A stretch of DNA of 49,152 nt from Acidobacteriota bacterium (GTDB lineage Bacteria > Acidobacteriota > Vicinamibacteria > Vicinamibacterales > UBA2999), in assembly GCA_947465645.1 (NCBI GenBank), contig CANIBQ010000036.1, positions 1 through 49,152 of the forward strand. Direction: 5' to 3'. Below the pieces are notes generated by a model. It was not told the DNA's origin. It worked only from the letters and a program-made list of their open reading frames with translations, and searched no databases. The translations under genes were made by a program, and so were the position numbers. Below, piece by piece: positions 23,603 to 33,200 of the stretch; the first letter of the stretch is position 1; each line of letters begins with the position of its first letter.

Positions 23603-24043
23603 ATGCTTCGCGGATTGCTGCGGCTCATCCTCATTATCGCGATCGTCGTCGGCGTCGCGGCGTTCTTTGTCGGATACCGCTGGGATGGCGCCACGCCCGT
23701 GGTCGTTGACGATCGGCCGGTCGGGACGACTGGCCCGGTGCGGGGCATCGATACCTCGAGGGCGCGCGAGGCGGGTGCCGCCATCGGTGAATCCGTCGCG
23801 GCTGGCGCCAACGAGGCGCAGCGGGCGCTGTCGGCCGCGGGCCTGACGGCGAAAATCAAATCCAAAATGGCGCTGGACGACTCAATCGACGCGGCCAGCA
23901 TCGACGTCGATACCGACGGCAGCGTGGTGACGCTGACCGGCCGGGTGGCCAGCCAGGACCAGAAAGCCCGTGCGCTCCGGATCGCGCGCGAAACCCAGGG
24001 CGTCACATCTGTCGTGGACCGGCTGCAGGTGGACGGACGATAG
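23603..24043 (+). CDS. BON-domain protein, membrane-anchored
   Basis: 146 residues from ATG 23603, with GGAGG 8 nt upstream. An N-terminal anchor MLRGLLRLILIIAIVVGVAAFFVGY is followed by a Pro/Gly linker and a BON domain at about residues 78-146: LTAKIKSKMALDDSIDAASI, DTDGSVVTLTGRVASQDQKA and VTSVVDRLQV. BON domains occur in periplasmic and outer-membrane-associated proteins such as OsmY and bind phospholipid surfaces. The orientation implies a periplasmic domain tethered to the inner membrane, probably for envelope stress. It is followed by two palindromes. Confidence 0.85.
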   Translation: MLRGLLRLILIIAIVVGVAAFFVGYRWDGATPVVVDDRPVGTTGPVRGIDTSRAREAGAAIGESVAAGANEAQRALSAAGLTAKIKSKMALDDSIDAASIDVDTDGSVVTLTGRVASQDQKARALRIARETQGVTSVVDRLQVDGR

Positions 24044-24075
24044 TCCCGGCGCGCCGCTCAGCCGGATTTCGCTGG

Positions 24076-24105
24076 GTGTCGCGCACCCTGAAGGGTGCGC
24101 GACAC
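24076..24105. repeat. Class 1 hairpin (TGAA/TTCA loop), 13-bp stem
   Basis: A perfect 13-bp stem with core CGCACCC, loop TGAA, GGGTGCG, extended by GTGTCG/CGACAC flanks. It is the longest class 1 copy in the window and lies between the convergent BON and GNAT genes. Confidence 0.92.
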
Positions 24106-24125
24106 AGGTGCCCACTCACCAGTAG

Positions 24126-24147
24126 CGCGTGGCCTTCAGGCCACGCG
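24126..24147. repeat. Class 1 hairpin (TTCA loop), different stem sequence
   Basis: CGCGTGGCC, loop TTCA, GGCCACGCG: a perfect 9-bp stem ending next to the GNAT stop codon, 20 bp from the preceding hairpin. The stem sequences differ but the loop is the same. Confidence 0.92.
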
Positions 24148-24636
24148 TCAATCCAACTCCAACGTCATCTCGATCATCGTCCGGCGGAAGCCGACACGCG
24201 TGAAGAGCTGCTGAGCGGCGGTGTTCCGATCGGCGGTCCACAGGATGACGCGCGGCATCCCGCGTTCGCGAAGCCAGTCAGCGGCGTGCTGAAGGAGCGC
24301 CGCCGCGAGCCCGCTCCGGCGTCCGGTCTGGTCGACGACGATGTCATGGACGAAGCCCGCTTGGTCACGTAGCTCCTTCCAGGACAGCGGTTCGATGCCC
24401 GCATAGACGTAGCCGAGTACCTGGCCGGCCCGTTCCGCGACAAAGATGACCGTATCCTCCTGCTCGAGCTGTGTTCCGAGGAACCAGGCGTATCCCTCAT
24501 CCGCGTGCGGGCGCGGCACCATGAAGCGATCCGGGTCGAATGCGTAGTGGGTCTGCACCAGAAGCGCCCCGAGCCTGCCGAGCGCAGGCAGGTCGGCCTT
24601 CGTGGCGCGGCGGATTGTCGTGTCGTTGGTCTGCAC
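24148..24636 (-). CDS. GNAT-family N-acetyltransferase
   Basis: 162 residues from GTG 24636 after a GAGGTGACGC ribosome-binding site. The fold is visible: TTIRRATKADLPALGRLGALL at the start, VIFVAERAGQVLGYVYAGIE as strands 2-4, then VHDIVVDQTGRRSGLAAALL containing the acetyl-CoA motif (Q/R-x-x-G-x-G/A; here GRRSGLA). The end is TADRNTAAQQLFTRVGFRRT. The acceptor substrate cannot be inferred. It diverges from the M28 peptidase across about 58 bp. Confidence 0.87.
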   Translation of the reverse strand: MQTNDTTIRRATKADLPALGRLGALLVQTHYAFDPDRFMVPRPHADEGYAWFLGTQLEQEDTVIFVAERAGQVLGYVYAGIEPLSWKELRDQAGFVHDIVVDQTGRRSGLAAALLQHAADWLRERGMPRVILWTADRNTAAQQLFTRVGFRRTMIEMTLELD

Positions 24637-24681
24637 GCGTCACCTCGTGAACGTGGGTAGTCGGGCGCACAAGCGTTACGT

Positions 24682-24687
24682 TACAGT
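24682..24687 (+). promoter_or_regulatory. -10 box of the M28 peptidase gene
   Basis: TACAGT lies exactly 7 nt before ATG 24695. There is no Shine-Dalgarno sequence, so the transcript is predicted to be leaderless. Confidence 0.5.
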
Positions 24688-24694
24688 AACGGGC

Positions 24695-26089
24695 ATGTCG
24701 TTGAAGCGGCAGAACGCGTTCTGCATAGGCGCGGCGCTCATCGCGGCGGCCGTTGTCACGCAAGCGCAGTCGCGATTCACCCCGACCCCGAACTGGCTCG
24801 AAGGCTACCGCGAAACCGCGGGCCGCCTGATCAAGGCGGCGACCGCCGACGATTTCGCATGGCGGCGCCTTGCGGAGCTCACCGACACATTCGGACATCG
24901 CTTCAGCGGCTCCGACAACCTTGCGCGGGCAATCGCCTGGTCCGCCGAGATGATGAAGAAGGACGGTCTCGAGAACGTGCGCACCGAGCCGGTGATGGTG
25001 CCTCGCTGGGTTCGCGGCGATGAGAGCGCCGAGATCGTCGATCCGCCCCGCCACCCGATCGCGATGCTCGGACTGGGCGGTTCGGTCGCCACGCCCCCGG
25101 GCGGCATCGAGGCCGAGGTGCTCGTGGTCAACAGCTTCGACGATCTGCGTACCCACGGGTCCGCGGCCAAGGGCCGGATCGTGCTCTTCAACGCGCCGTT
25201 CACGTCGTACAGCGACACCGTGACGTATCGCACCGGCGGGGCGCGTGCAGCCGCGCAGTATGGAGCCGTCGCCGCGCTCGTGCGCGCCGTCGGTCCGGTG
25301 GGTCTACGCACGCCGCACACGGGAAGCCTGCAGTACGCCCAGGGGGTGCCCGCGATCCCCGGCGCGGCGATCTCCGGCGAAGACGCCAACCGCATCGCGC
25401 GGCTCGCGGCGCGCGGCCGGCGCGTGCGCGTGCGCCTGTCGATGGAGGCGCGCAACGAACCCGACGTCGAATCGGCCAACGTGGTGGGAGAGATTCGAGG
25501 GCGCGAGAAGCCGGAGGAGATCGTGCTCCTCGGCGGCCACATCGACTCATGGGACGTCGGCACGGGGGCGTCCGACGATGGCGCCGGCATCATCGCCACC
25601 TGGGAGGCGGTGCGCCTGATGGCGAAGCTCGGCATCCGCCCGAGACGTACCGTTCGCGTCGTCCTCTGGACCAATGAGGAGAATGGGCTTCGCGGCGCGT
25701 ACGCCTACGCGGAGAAGTACGCGGCCCAGGCGTCGAACCACGTGTTCGCGCTCGAATCCGATTCGGGCGTGCTCGAGCCGGTGAGCCTCGGCTTCAGCGG
25801 CAGCAACGGCGCGCGCGCGCTCGTTCGTGATATCTGGACGCTGCTGGCGCCGCTCGGCATCCCGGAGATCGTCGCCGGGGGCGGTGGCGCCGATGTCGGT
25901 CCGATCGCGCAGGCCGGCAATGCGCCGACGATGGCCTACCTGGGAGAGCCGTCGAGGTACTTCACGATCCACCACACGGCGGCGGACACGATCGAGCGCA
26001 TCGCACCCAGCGAGGTGTCGAAGGCTGCGGCCGCGATTGCGGTGATGGTGTATGTGGTGGCCGAGATGCCGGAGAGACTTCCGAAGTAG
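24695..26089 (+). CDS. Exported M28-family zinc peptidase
   Basis: 464 residues from ATG 24695, giving a Sec signal MSLKRQNAFCIGAALIAAAV ending near VTQAQS. An inserted PA-type domain spans about residues 130-250. The M28 metal ligands are visible: His/Asp in GGHIDSWDVGTGASDDGAG, the Glu pair in WTNEENG, Asp in LESDSGV and His in FTIHHTAADT. The order is closest to plasma glutamate carboxypeptidase (CPQ)-type dipeptidases. It would act in the periplasm or outside the cell on small peptides. Confidence 0.92.
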   Translation: MSLKRQNAFCIGAALIAAAVVTQAQSRFTPTPNWLEGYRETAGRLIKAATADDFAWRRLAELTDTFGHRFSGSDNLARAIAWSAEMMKKDGLENVRTEPVMVPRWVRGDESAEIVDPPRHPIAMLGLGGSVATPPGGIEAEVLVVNSFDDLRTHGSAAKGRIVLFNAPFTSYSDTVTYRTGGARAAAQYGAVAALVRAVGPVGLRTPHTGSLQYAQGVPAIPGAAISGEDANRIARLAARGRRVRVRLSMEARNEPDVESANVVGEIRGREKPEEIVLLGGHIDSWDVGTGASDDGAGIIATWEAVRLMAKLGIRPRRTVRVVLWTNEENGLRGAYAYAEKYAAQASNHVFALESDSGVLEPVSLGFSGSNGARALVRDIWTLLAPLGIPEIVAGGGGADVGPIAQAGNAPTMAYLGEPSRYFTIHHTAADTIERIAPSEVSKAAAAIAVMVYVVAEMPERLPK

Positions 26090-26098
26090 CGCGGGCTA

Positions 26099-27184
26099 TC
26101 AGACGATTTCGGTGAGCGTGACTTCGAGGATGCGCGTCTGGCGCGGCGCGCGCTGCCACTGCACGAGAATCGGGCTCTGGTAGGTGCCTTCGATGAGCCC
26201 GTGCGTGCCGTCATGGCGGTCTGACACGAGCAGGCTGACCGAGCGCCGCATGCGGAAGAAGCGCGCCGCGGGCACCCCGAGCGTCCGCGCCAGCACCTTC
26301 TCGACAATCGATCCCCGCAGGCCCAGCGTATCGAGCCCCTTGTTCAGCACCCGGACGAAGTCGTATGTGGCGTAGCCGAGCGTCTTGGCGGGCACCGCGC
26401 GCGGATTCGCCATCGCGTGGCGGTACTTCTCCGCGACGAATCGGAGCGGGTCTTTGAGCACTTCGGCCAGGTCGTGATTCATCAGCAGCGTTTCGTACTC
26501 GTTGACGGTCAGCGCCGAATGGCGCTCCCCCGGATCGAGCACGATGCGCAGACGTCCCTTGCCGATGCCCGACGCCGCGACGAACTGCGAGAGCTGGTCG
26601 TACACGCCAAGCCGCGGATCCTTGAGATTGATTGAATCGATTGAATGCGTCGAGACCGGCACCTCGATGCGGGTCGTCTGGACGGCCCGCTCCTGACGGA
26701 ATCCGATCAGCCGGGTGAGCCGGCGGCGCGGGCGTCCATCGACCATCCCGTCGAGATCCACGAAGTAGACAGATTCGTCGGCGCGATTCGGATGCGTCAC
26801 GCAGGGCCGGAGGCCGCTGGCGATGAACGCGAGGTGCGAGTCGCCGTTCCTGGGCTCAACGGCCCGCTGCGTCGGGTCGAGGTCGTCGCGCCGTTCGAGG
26901 CGGTCGTGCTCGTAGCCGGCACCTTCGGGGAAGATCGTCCTGAAGGCGTCGACGTAGGTCGGGATGTGTTCGGCGCTCAGGCGTGCCGCGAGGCTTCGAT
27001 CGAGGAAGCCGGCGGTCGTGTGCGACGACCAGTACAGGCAATGGGGGAACCGGGCCACGGCCTCGTGCTCAGCGGCAAAATGGGAGCGAAGCTCGACAAT
27101 GTCGAACCGTGCTTTCGGCTGGAGCTCAAGCGTGAGATCGAGCGGCTTTACGATCATCAATGTTTGTGAGTCACCCGAGGACAT
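26099..27184 (-). CDS. Divergent YjbQ/UPF0047-like protein with a C-terminal extension
   Basis: 361 residues from ATG 27184, or 352 from ATG 27157 (MIVKPLDLTLELQPK). The central part carries YjbQ-like signatures: CLYWSSHTTAGFLD and RNGDSHLAFIASGLRP, the latter at the place of the family's HI...G motif, then a long variable region. YjbQ proteins are about 135 residues, so the roughly 200-residue C-terminal part (THSIDSINLKDPRLGVYDQL, YETLLMNHDLAEVLKDPLRF, GLIEGTYQSPILVQWQRAP) is extra and unrecognised. The gene diverges from the TamB fusion. Function is uncertain; YjbQ has been linked to thiamine-phosphate synthase activity. Confidence 0.6.
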   Translation of the reverse strand: MSSGDSQTLMIVKPLDLTLELQPKARFDIVELRSHFAAEHEAVARFPHCLYWSSHTTAGFLDRSLAARLSAEHIPTYVDAFRTIFPEGAGYEHDRLERRDDLDPTQRAVEPRNGDSHLAFIASGLRPCVTHPNRADESVYFVDLDGMVDGRPRRRLTRLIGFRQERAVQTTRIEVPVSTHSIDSINLKDPRLGVYDQLSQFVAASGIGKGRLRIVLDPGERHSALTVNEYETLLMNHDLAEVLKDPLRFVAEKYRHAMANPRAVPAKTLGYATYDFVRVLNKGLDTLGLRGSIVEKVLARTLGVPAARFFRMRRSVSLLVSDRHDGTHGLIEGTYQSPILVQWQRAPRQTRILEVTLTEIV

Positions 27185-27280
27185 ATAAGCGTAACACGGC
27201 TTTTGCAACGATGAGACGAGCATAGACCTCAGCCCGGCCCCTCCCAAGGCGGCGGGGTATGCCGTGGAGGAGGCTCGGCG

Positions 27281-27286
27281 TACGAT
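27281..27286 (+). promoter_or_regulatory. -10 box of the TamB-BamA fusion gene
   Basis: TACGAT lies 9 nt before ATG 27296, without a Shine-Dalgarno sequence. Confidence 0.4.
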
Positions 27287-27295
27287 ACAGGCTGG

Positions 27296-30200
27296 ATGAG
27301 GCGCCGCGTCGCGGTCGTGGTTCTGGCTCTGGCCACCGGTGTGGCGGCGCTGGTGCTCGTGCTTCATACCCCTTTTGTCCGCGGCCGCGTCCTGCGGTAC
27401 GCGCTGGCCACGGTGCAGGAGCAGTACGGCATCCGGATCGAGGCGGCCCGGCTCGACTACAGCCTCACCGCCCTGCGCGTCGGTCTCGCCGGCATCCGTA
27501 TCTCGTCCACGACGTCGCCAACCGAGCCGTTTTTCCAGGCCGACTACGTTTCGGCGACGCTTGCCCGGAGCGCGCTGGCCGGCGACGTCGCGTTCGAGCG
27601 CGTCAGCGTGACCAATGGGGCGGTGCAGGTCCTGCGGCATCGCGACGGGACGACGAACCTTCCTTCATCGTCTGAGAGCCCCATCGATCCTCCGCCGCTT
27701 CGAATCGCCCTGATCGATGTGCCGCGGCTGCGCATAGACGTGCGCGACGAGCAGGGAGACGCAACGCTCGCCATGCCCGCGGTCGCCATCCGGCTGACGC
27801 GCGATAACGGACGCATCGCCCTGCTGGCGCCGGCGGACGTGCGCGCGGGCAATCGCCGCACGCGTATCTCGCAGCTCGAGTCGGACGCCACGTTCGACGG
27901 CCGCACCCTTCGTCTCACGAACGCCCGGCTCCGCAGCGACGAAGGTTCCGCGACGCTGAACGGGATGTTGGTGCTGATCGCGCGAGAGGCCACGGTGGAC
28001 GTGATGGTCGCCGGCAGCGCCGATGTGGCCGCGCTCGCGCGCTGGGCGATGGACGAAGGCGATCCGCCGGCCGGTACGGTGGCGTTCGGCGGCCGCGTGA
28101 TCGGCCCGATGGTGGCTCCCGAAACGGACCTGCTTCTGACGTCCGCGCGGCTTGGATGGCGATTTGGAGAGCCGGGTGTCGTGGTGAGCGATGTCATCGC
28201 GCGCGTGCACGTCACCACGGCCGCCGCGCGAATCGACGAGCTCAGGTTCGGCGTCGAAGGCGGAAGAGTGATGGGGACGGCAGTCGTTCCCTTCGACGAC
28301 ATGGACGCGCGCGTCGCTGCTTCATGGACGGGCGTCGACGGAGCCCGGCTGGTCGGGATGATGTCACCCGGCGCGGCGCTGCTGCCCGCCGCCACGATCA
28401 GCGGGCAGATCACCGCGTCGGGTCCGGCCGCGAACGTGGACGGGTGGGTCGCCGACGTCCGCGCGCGCCTTGTCCCTGGTCTGAATGCGCGCAACCGGCT
28501 CTCGGCCGGCGGCAATGCGCATCTCGTCCTCGACCGCGGCCACTGGCGTCTCGACGGCGAACAGCGTCTTGGCGGCGTGGCGCCGGTCACCATCTCCGCG
28601 GGCGGCCGCATGTTGAACGGCCGTGATACGGATTCCACCCTGGACGGCACCGTCCATGTCGGTGACACGCCGCTGCTTGCCCTGTTCCAGGCGCTCCGCA
28701 CGACGAACCTCGCAGATGTGCCGGGCGATGTCATCTCCTCGGGGACGCTCCAGGCCGATCTCACGCTCAGTGGACGCCTGCTGGATCCCCGAATTGCGTT
28801 CGACGCGACGGCCGACAACGTCACGGTGACCGACGCCGGGGCATCCGGGCGGCTGACGGCAACCGGCACCTATGCGGTCAACAGCGAGGAGTACACGGCG
28901 ACGGTCAACGCCCGCGACTGGCCACTCGTGCCGACCATCGAGCGGCCGCTCGCGGGACGGATCGACGCGCAGTTTACCGGTGCGGGCACCGTGGACAACC
29001 CGCGCGGCGAAGGCGAGCTGGCGCTGCGCGAGGGACGGTGGGAAGAGATCGCCCTTGGCGATATCACCGCGCATGCGACGCTGGACGCCCGCACGGCGAT
29101 CATCGACGCGAGTGCGCCGGAGTTCTCGGCCACCGCCGCCGGCCGGGTCGGTATCGACGCTCCGTATCCGGCAACGATCGACCTTCGCGCGGAGCCGTTC
29201 GACCTCTCCCGGATTCTGAGGCACATCGACACGCCGACTCCCATCACCGGTACCACCACCTTCACCGCGCACGTCGAAGGTCCGCTCGAGTCGTGGCGCC
29301 GCGGTTCCGCCACCGTGGACATCGCGTCCCTCGAAGCCACGGCCGGAGAGCTGCCGATCCGGCTCGTCGAGCCGGCTCGTCTGGCGTACATGGAGGATCT
29401 CATTCGTATCGTGCGGCTCGAGGCGACGGCGGGCGAGACGCGGCTCTCCGCATCGGGTGAGCTGCCGCTGTCGGACGCGCCGCCCGGCGCCCCGGCCTCG
29501 GCGGTGCTGATGACCATGACCGGCAATGTCGGCGAGATCGCCCGCGCCGCCGCAGCCACCGGACTCACCGAGCTGCCGCTCATCGGCGGCACCGGACCGG
29601 TCGCGCTGCTGGCGCGCGTCACCGGTTCGGTTGAGACACCCGTCATCGCCGCCGATCTCGAGGCGGGCCCTGGCTCGGTGACGGTCGAAGGCGTGCCTCC
29701 GGTATCGAACGTCCTTCTCCGAGCGCACGCCGAGGGCGGGTGGCTGGAGCTGCGCGAGGCAAACGCCTCGTACCAGGGCGCGAACGTCACCGCCACCGGC
29801 AGGGCCCCGCTGTCGCTCCTCACGGGTCAACCCGGCGCCGGACCGGCGGGCAACGCCGAGCTTCATGCGCGCGCGACCGGCATCACGCCGCTGGTTCTCG
29901 AATCCATGGTCGGCCCGACCACTCTCGAGGACGTCACCGGCACCATCGACGCCACGCTCGACCTGGCCAGTCCGACGCTCGAACTGGAGGACGTCACGGG
30001 CGAATTGCGGCTCGATCGTCTCGAGCTGCGTGCCGCGGACCTGCCGGTGACCCAGCAGGTGCCGACGCGGATCGCCGTACGCGACGGCCTTGCGCGCATC
30101 GAAGCGTGGGACTGGACGGGACAGGGCGCGACGCTCGGCGTGCGCGGACAGGTGAGCCTGGTCGATCGGCAGCTCGCGATCCTGGCCAACGGCACGGTGG

Positions 30201-33200
30201 ACCTTCGCATGCTGACGCCGTTTGTCCGTGCCGCGGGGATCACCACGGCGGGCACGCTGACCCCGCGACTCTCGATCACCGGCGCGCTGGACGATCCACG
30301 GATCGACGGAGACGTCACGATCGCCAACGGCGACATGCGCCTGGCGGATCCGCGGGTGCTGTTCTCCGACATCGCCGCCCGCGCCGTGCTCACGCGCAAC
30401 GGCGCCACGATCGCGACGCTCACCGGCCTGGTCAACGGCGGTCCGCTGACGGGCGACGGGTCCGTCGGCTACAACCCCGACGGCGCTCTGCACGCGGAGT
30501 TGTCGGCCAGTGTCCTCGGCATGGCGCTCGAGTTTCCACCGGGACTGCGCAGCGAGGTGAACGCCGCGCTCACGCTGGTGCTCGACCGCCCACCTTCGCC
30601 GGGGCTTCGGCGGGCAAGCGCCGCCGGCCAGGAGACGCCGGCCGGGCTGATCTCCGGAACGGCGACGATCGTCCGCGGATTCTATCGGGAGCCGCTCGCG
30701 GTGGTGACCGGGCTGCTGACCTCGCTGCGCACGCGCCGCCTCGCGGCGGCCGCCGAGCCGTCGCCGCTCCTCGACGCCCTGGCGCTCGATGTTCGCCTCG
30801 TGACCGACGAGGACATCAGCGTGGACAATAACTACGGACGATTCCAGATTGGCGGCGACCTGCGCGTCATCGGCACCGCCGCGGTGCCGGGGCTGGCCGG
30901 ACGCGCGGAGCTTCGCGAAGGCGGGCAGTTGTTCGTGGGGCGCAATACCTACACCGTCACGTTCGGAACGATCGACTTTGCCAACCCGGTCACGATCGAG
31001 CCCGACCTGAACATCCAGGCGACGACACGCACGTCGGGTGAGGAGATCGAGGTGACGATTCGCGGAACGCCGGAGACGATCGCCGTCGACCTGAACGCGC
31101 CCTCCAATCCGGATCTCGGCCAGGCGGAGATCGCATCCCTCCTGCTCACAGGCCGGCGCTTCGAGGATCTCGATCCGCGCGACGCCGCCTTCGTCGGCAC
31201 GCAGGTGCTCGGCAACTTCTCGGCCGAGGTGCTCGGGTTCGCGGGACGCGCGGTCGGTCTCGACACGCTGCGGCTCGGCGGCGTCGAGGGTGCCGCCCTG
31301 CGCCGCGACACCACCGCCGTCGCCACCGAGGTCGATCCGACGACCCGCCTGACGTTCGGGAAGAGCCTGGGCCCTGACGTGGACGTGACCTTCTCGCAGA
31401 GCCTGCGTGAGAGCGCGGCCCAGACCTGGATTGTCGATTACCTGCCCGCGAGGCGACTCGAACTGCGGCTCGTCTCCGACGACGACGACCTGCGGTCGTA
31501 CGGCTTCCGGCACGACATGACATTCGGTGGGGGAGCGCCAGGATCGATCCAGGCCCCCTTCGACTCCGCTCAGGGCAGGGCAGGGGAGTCGTCGCGCGTG
31601 CGAGACCTGCGTGTCGCCACCGCCAGCGTCACCGGGGAGCTCGTGTTCCCGGACATGCGCATCCAGGGGCTGTTGCGGCTGAAGGCCGGCGGGCGATTCG
31701 ATGTCGGCGCGTGGCAGGCGGATCGCGATCGCGTCGAGGAGTTCTACCGCCGGTCCGGGTATCTGGCGGCGCGCGTGACGACGTCGCGCGTGGAAACGGG
31801 GGACCAGGTCGCGCTGACGTATCAGGTGCTTCCAGGCCCCAGGACGTCGATCGCCGTGACTGGCCTCGACGTGGACGCGGACCTGCGGTCACGCCTCGAA
31901 CGCGCCTGGTCTGATGCCGTTGTTGACGAGTTCCTGATCGACGAGGCGACCGGGATCCTCACGGAGGTGCTCGCGGGCGACGGGTATCTCCAGGCGAAGG
32001 TCACGGCCCGCGTCGAGGGAGACGCGGCGGCGAAGACCCTGGCCATCGCCGTCGATCGCGGTCCGCTCACCCAGCGCACGGCCATCCGTGTGACGGCGGC
32101 CAGCAGAGCGGGTGCCGCCGAAGGCGGACCCGCCGTGGATATCGAAGCGTTTCTCCAGGCTCGGGGCCTCGTCGATCGCGCCGTGACCGACCCAGGTGCC
32201 GTCGAACGGGAGGTCACCGCCTATCTGCGAAGCCAGGGCTACCTCCGGGCGGCGGTGACCGCTGGCGCCCCGCTCTTCGAGGAAGGGACCGCCGTCGTGC
32301 CGCTCACCGTGGACGCCGGGCCGGTCTTTACGATCGCGAGCGTCGCGTTCGACATGGGTAGAGGAGGCCTTCAGGCCTCCGGAAACGCTCTGCCGATCGA
32401 GACCGTTCGCGAGACCGCAGGCGTCACCGAAGGGATGCCGTTCGATCCGTCCGTTCCGGAGACGGCGCGGCAGCGGCTGGTAGCGCTGTACCGCCGCGAG
32501 GGGTTTCCGACTCCCGCGGTGATGGTTCAGCAGGACCTGCGCGAAGGCGAGTCAACCGTCAGCATGACGTTCGCCATCACCGAGGGCCCACGGCAGGTGC
32601 TGGGCGAGGTCGTGGTTGCAGGCAACCGCGCCATCGACTCCGACGTCATCGTCCGCGCGCTGGACCTGCGCCTCGATGCGCCGGTGCGCGCCGAAGAGCT
32701 GCTGCAGGCGCGCACGCGGGTGTTCGACACCAGGCTCTTCCGGCGAGTGGACGTGCTGCCTGAGGCGATGGCCGATCCGCCGACCCCTTCAGTGACGCCG
32801 ATGCGCCTCAGGGTCACGGTCGAGGAATGGCCGGCGCTGCGCGTCCGGTATGGCGTGCTGGTGGCGGAGGAGCGGCCCGAAGGAAAGATCGAAGGGCGCG
32901 AGCTCGTGCCCGGGCTGGCAGCCGACCTCACGCGGCGCACGCTCTTTGGCCGGGCCGTCGGCATCGGCGCGGCGCTCGAGCTGCAGCGCCGCGGACAACG
33001 CGCGCGCGGTTTCCTCAACGCTCCGACGTTCGCCGGCTGGCCGCTCGAATCATCGCTCGTGCTCGAGCAGTCGCGCGAGACCTTTGCGGCGTCGACGTTC
33101 ATCACCGCCGCGCAGGGCCTCTCGTGGGAGCAGCGCAGCCTCGTCGCGCGCGCGCTCAGCCTCTCGTACTCGTATCGCTTCGAGCGCAACCACACGTTCG

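Noticed and set aside
20756..24147. Intrinsic terminators at the class 1 hairpins
   Set aside because: Stems are strong but none is followed by a run of T on either strand, and similar hairpins lie inside coding regions.
24702..24790. Upstream start at 24602 for the M28 peptidase
   Set aside because: It would extend over the promoter and the GNAT start region and place the signal peptide internally; ATG 24695 gives a clean signal peptide.
28364..31513. A 1049-codon open frame on the minus strand opposite the TamB fusion
   Set aside because: It is a shadow of GC-rich codon use in the plus-strand gene: the product is Arg/His/Gly-rich low-complexity sequence with no domains, while the plus frame has clear TamB features.
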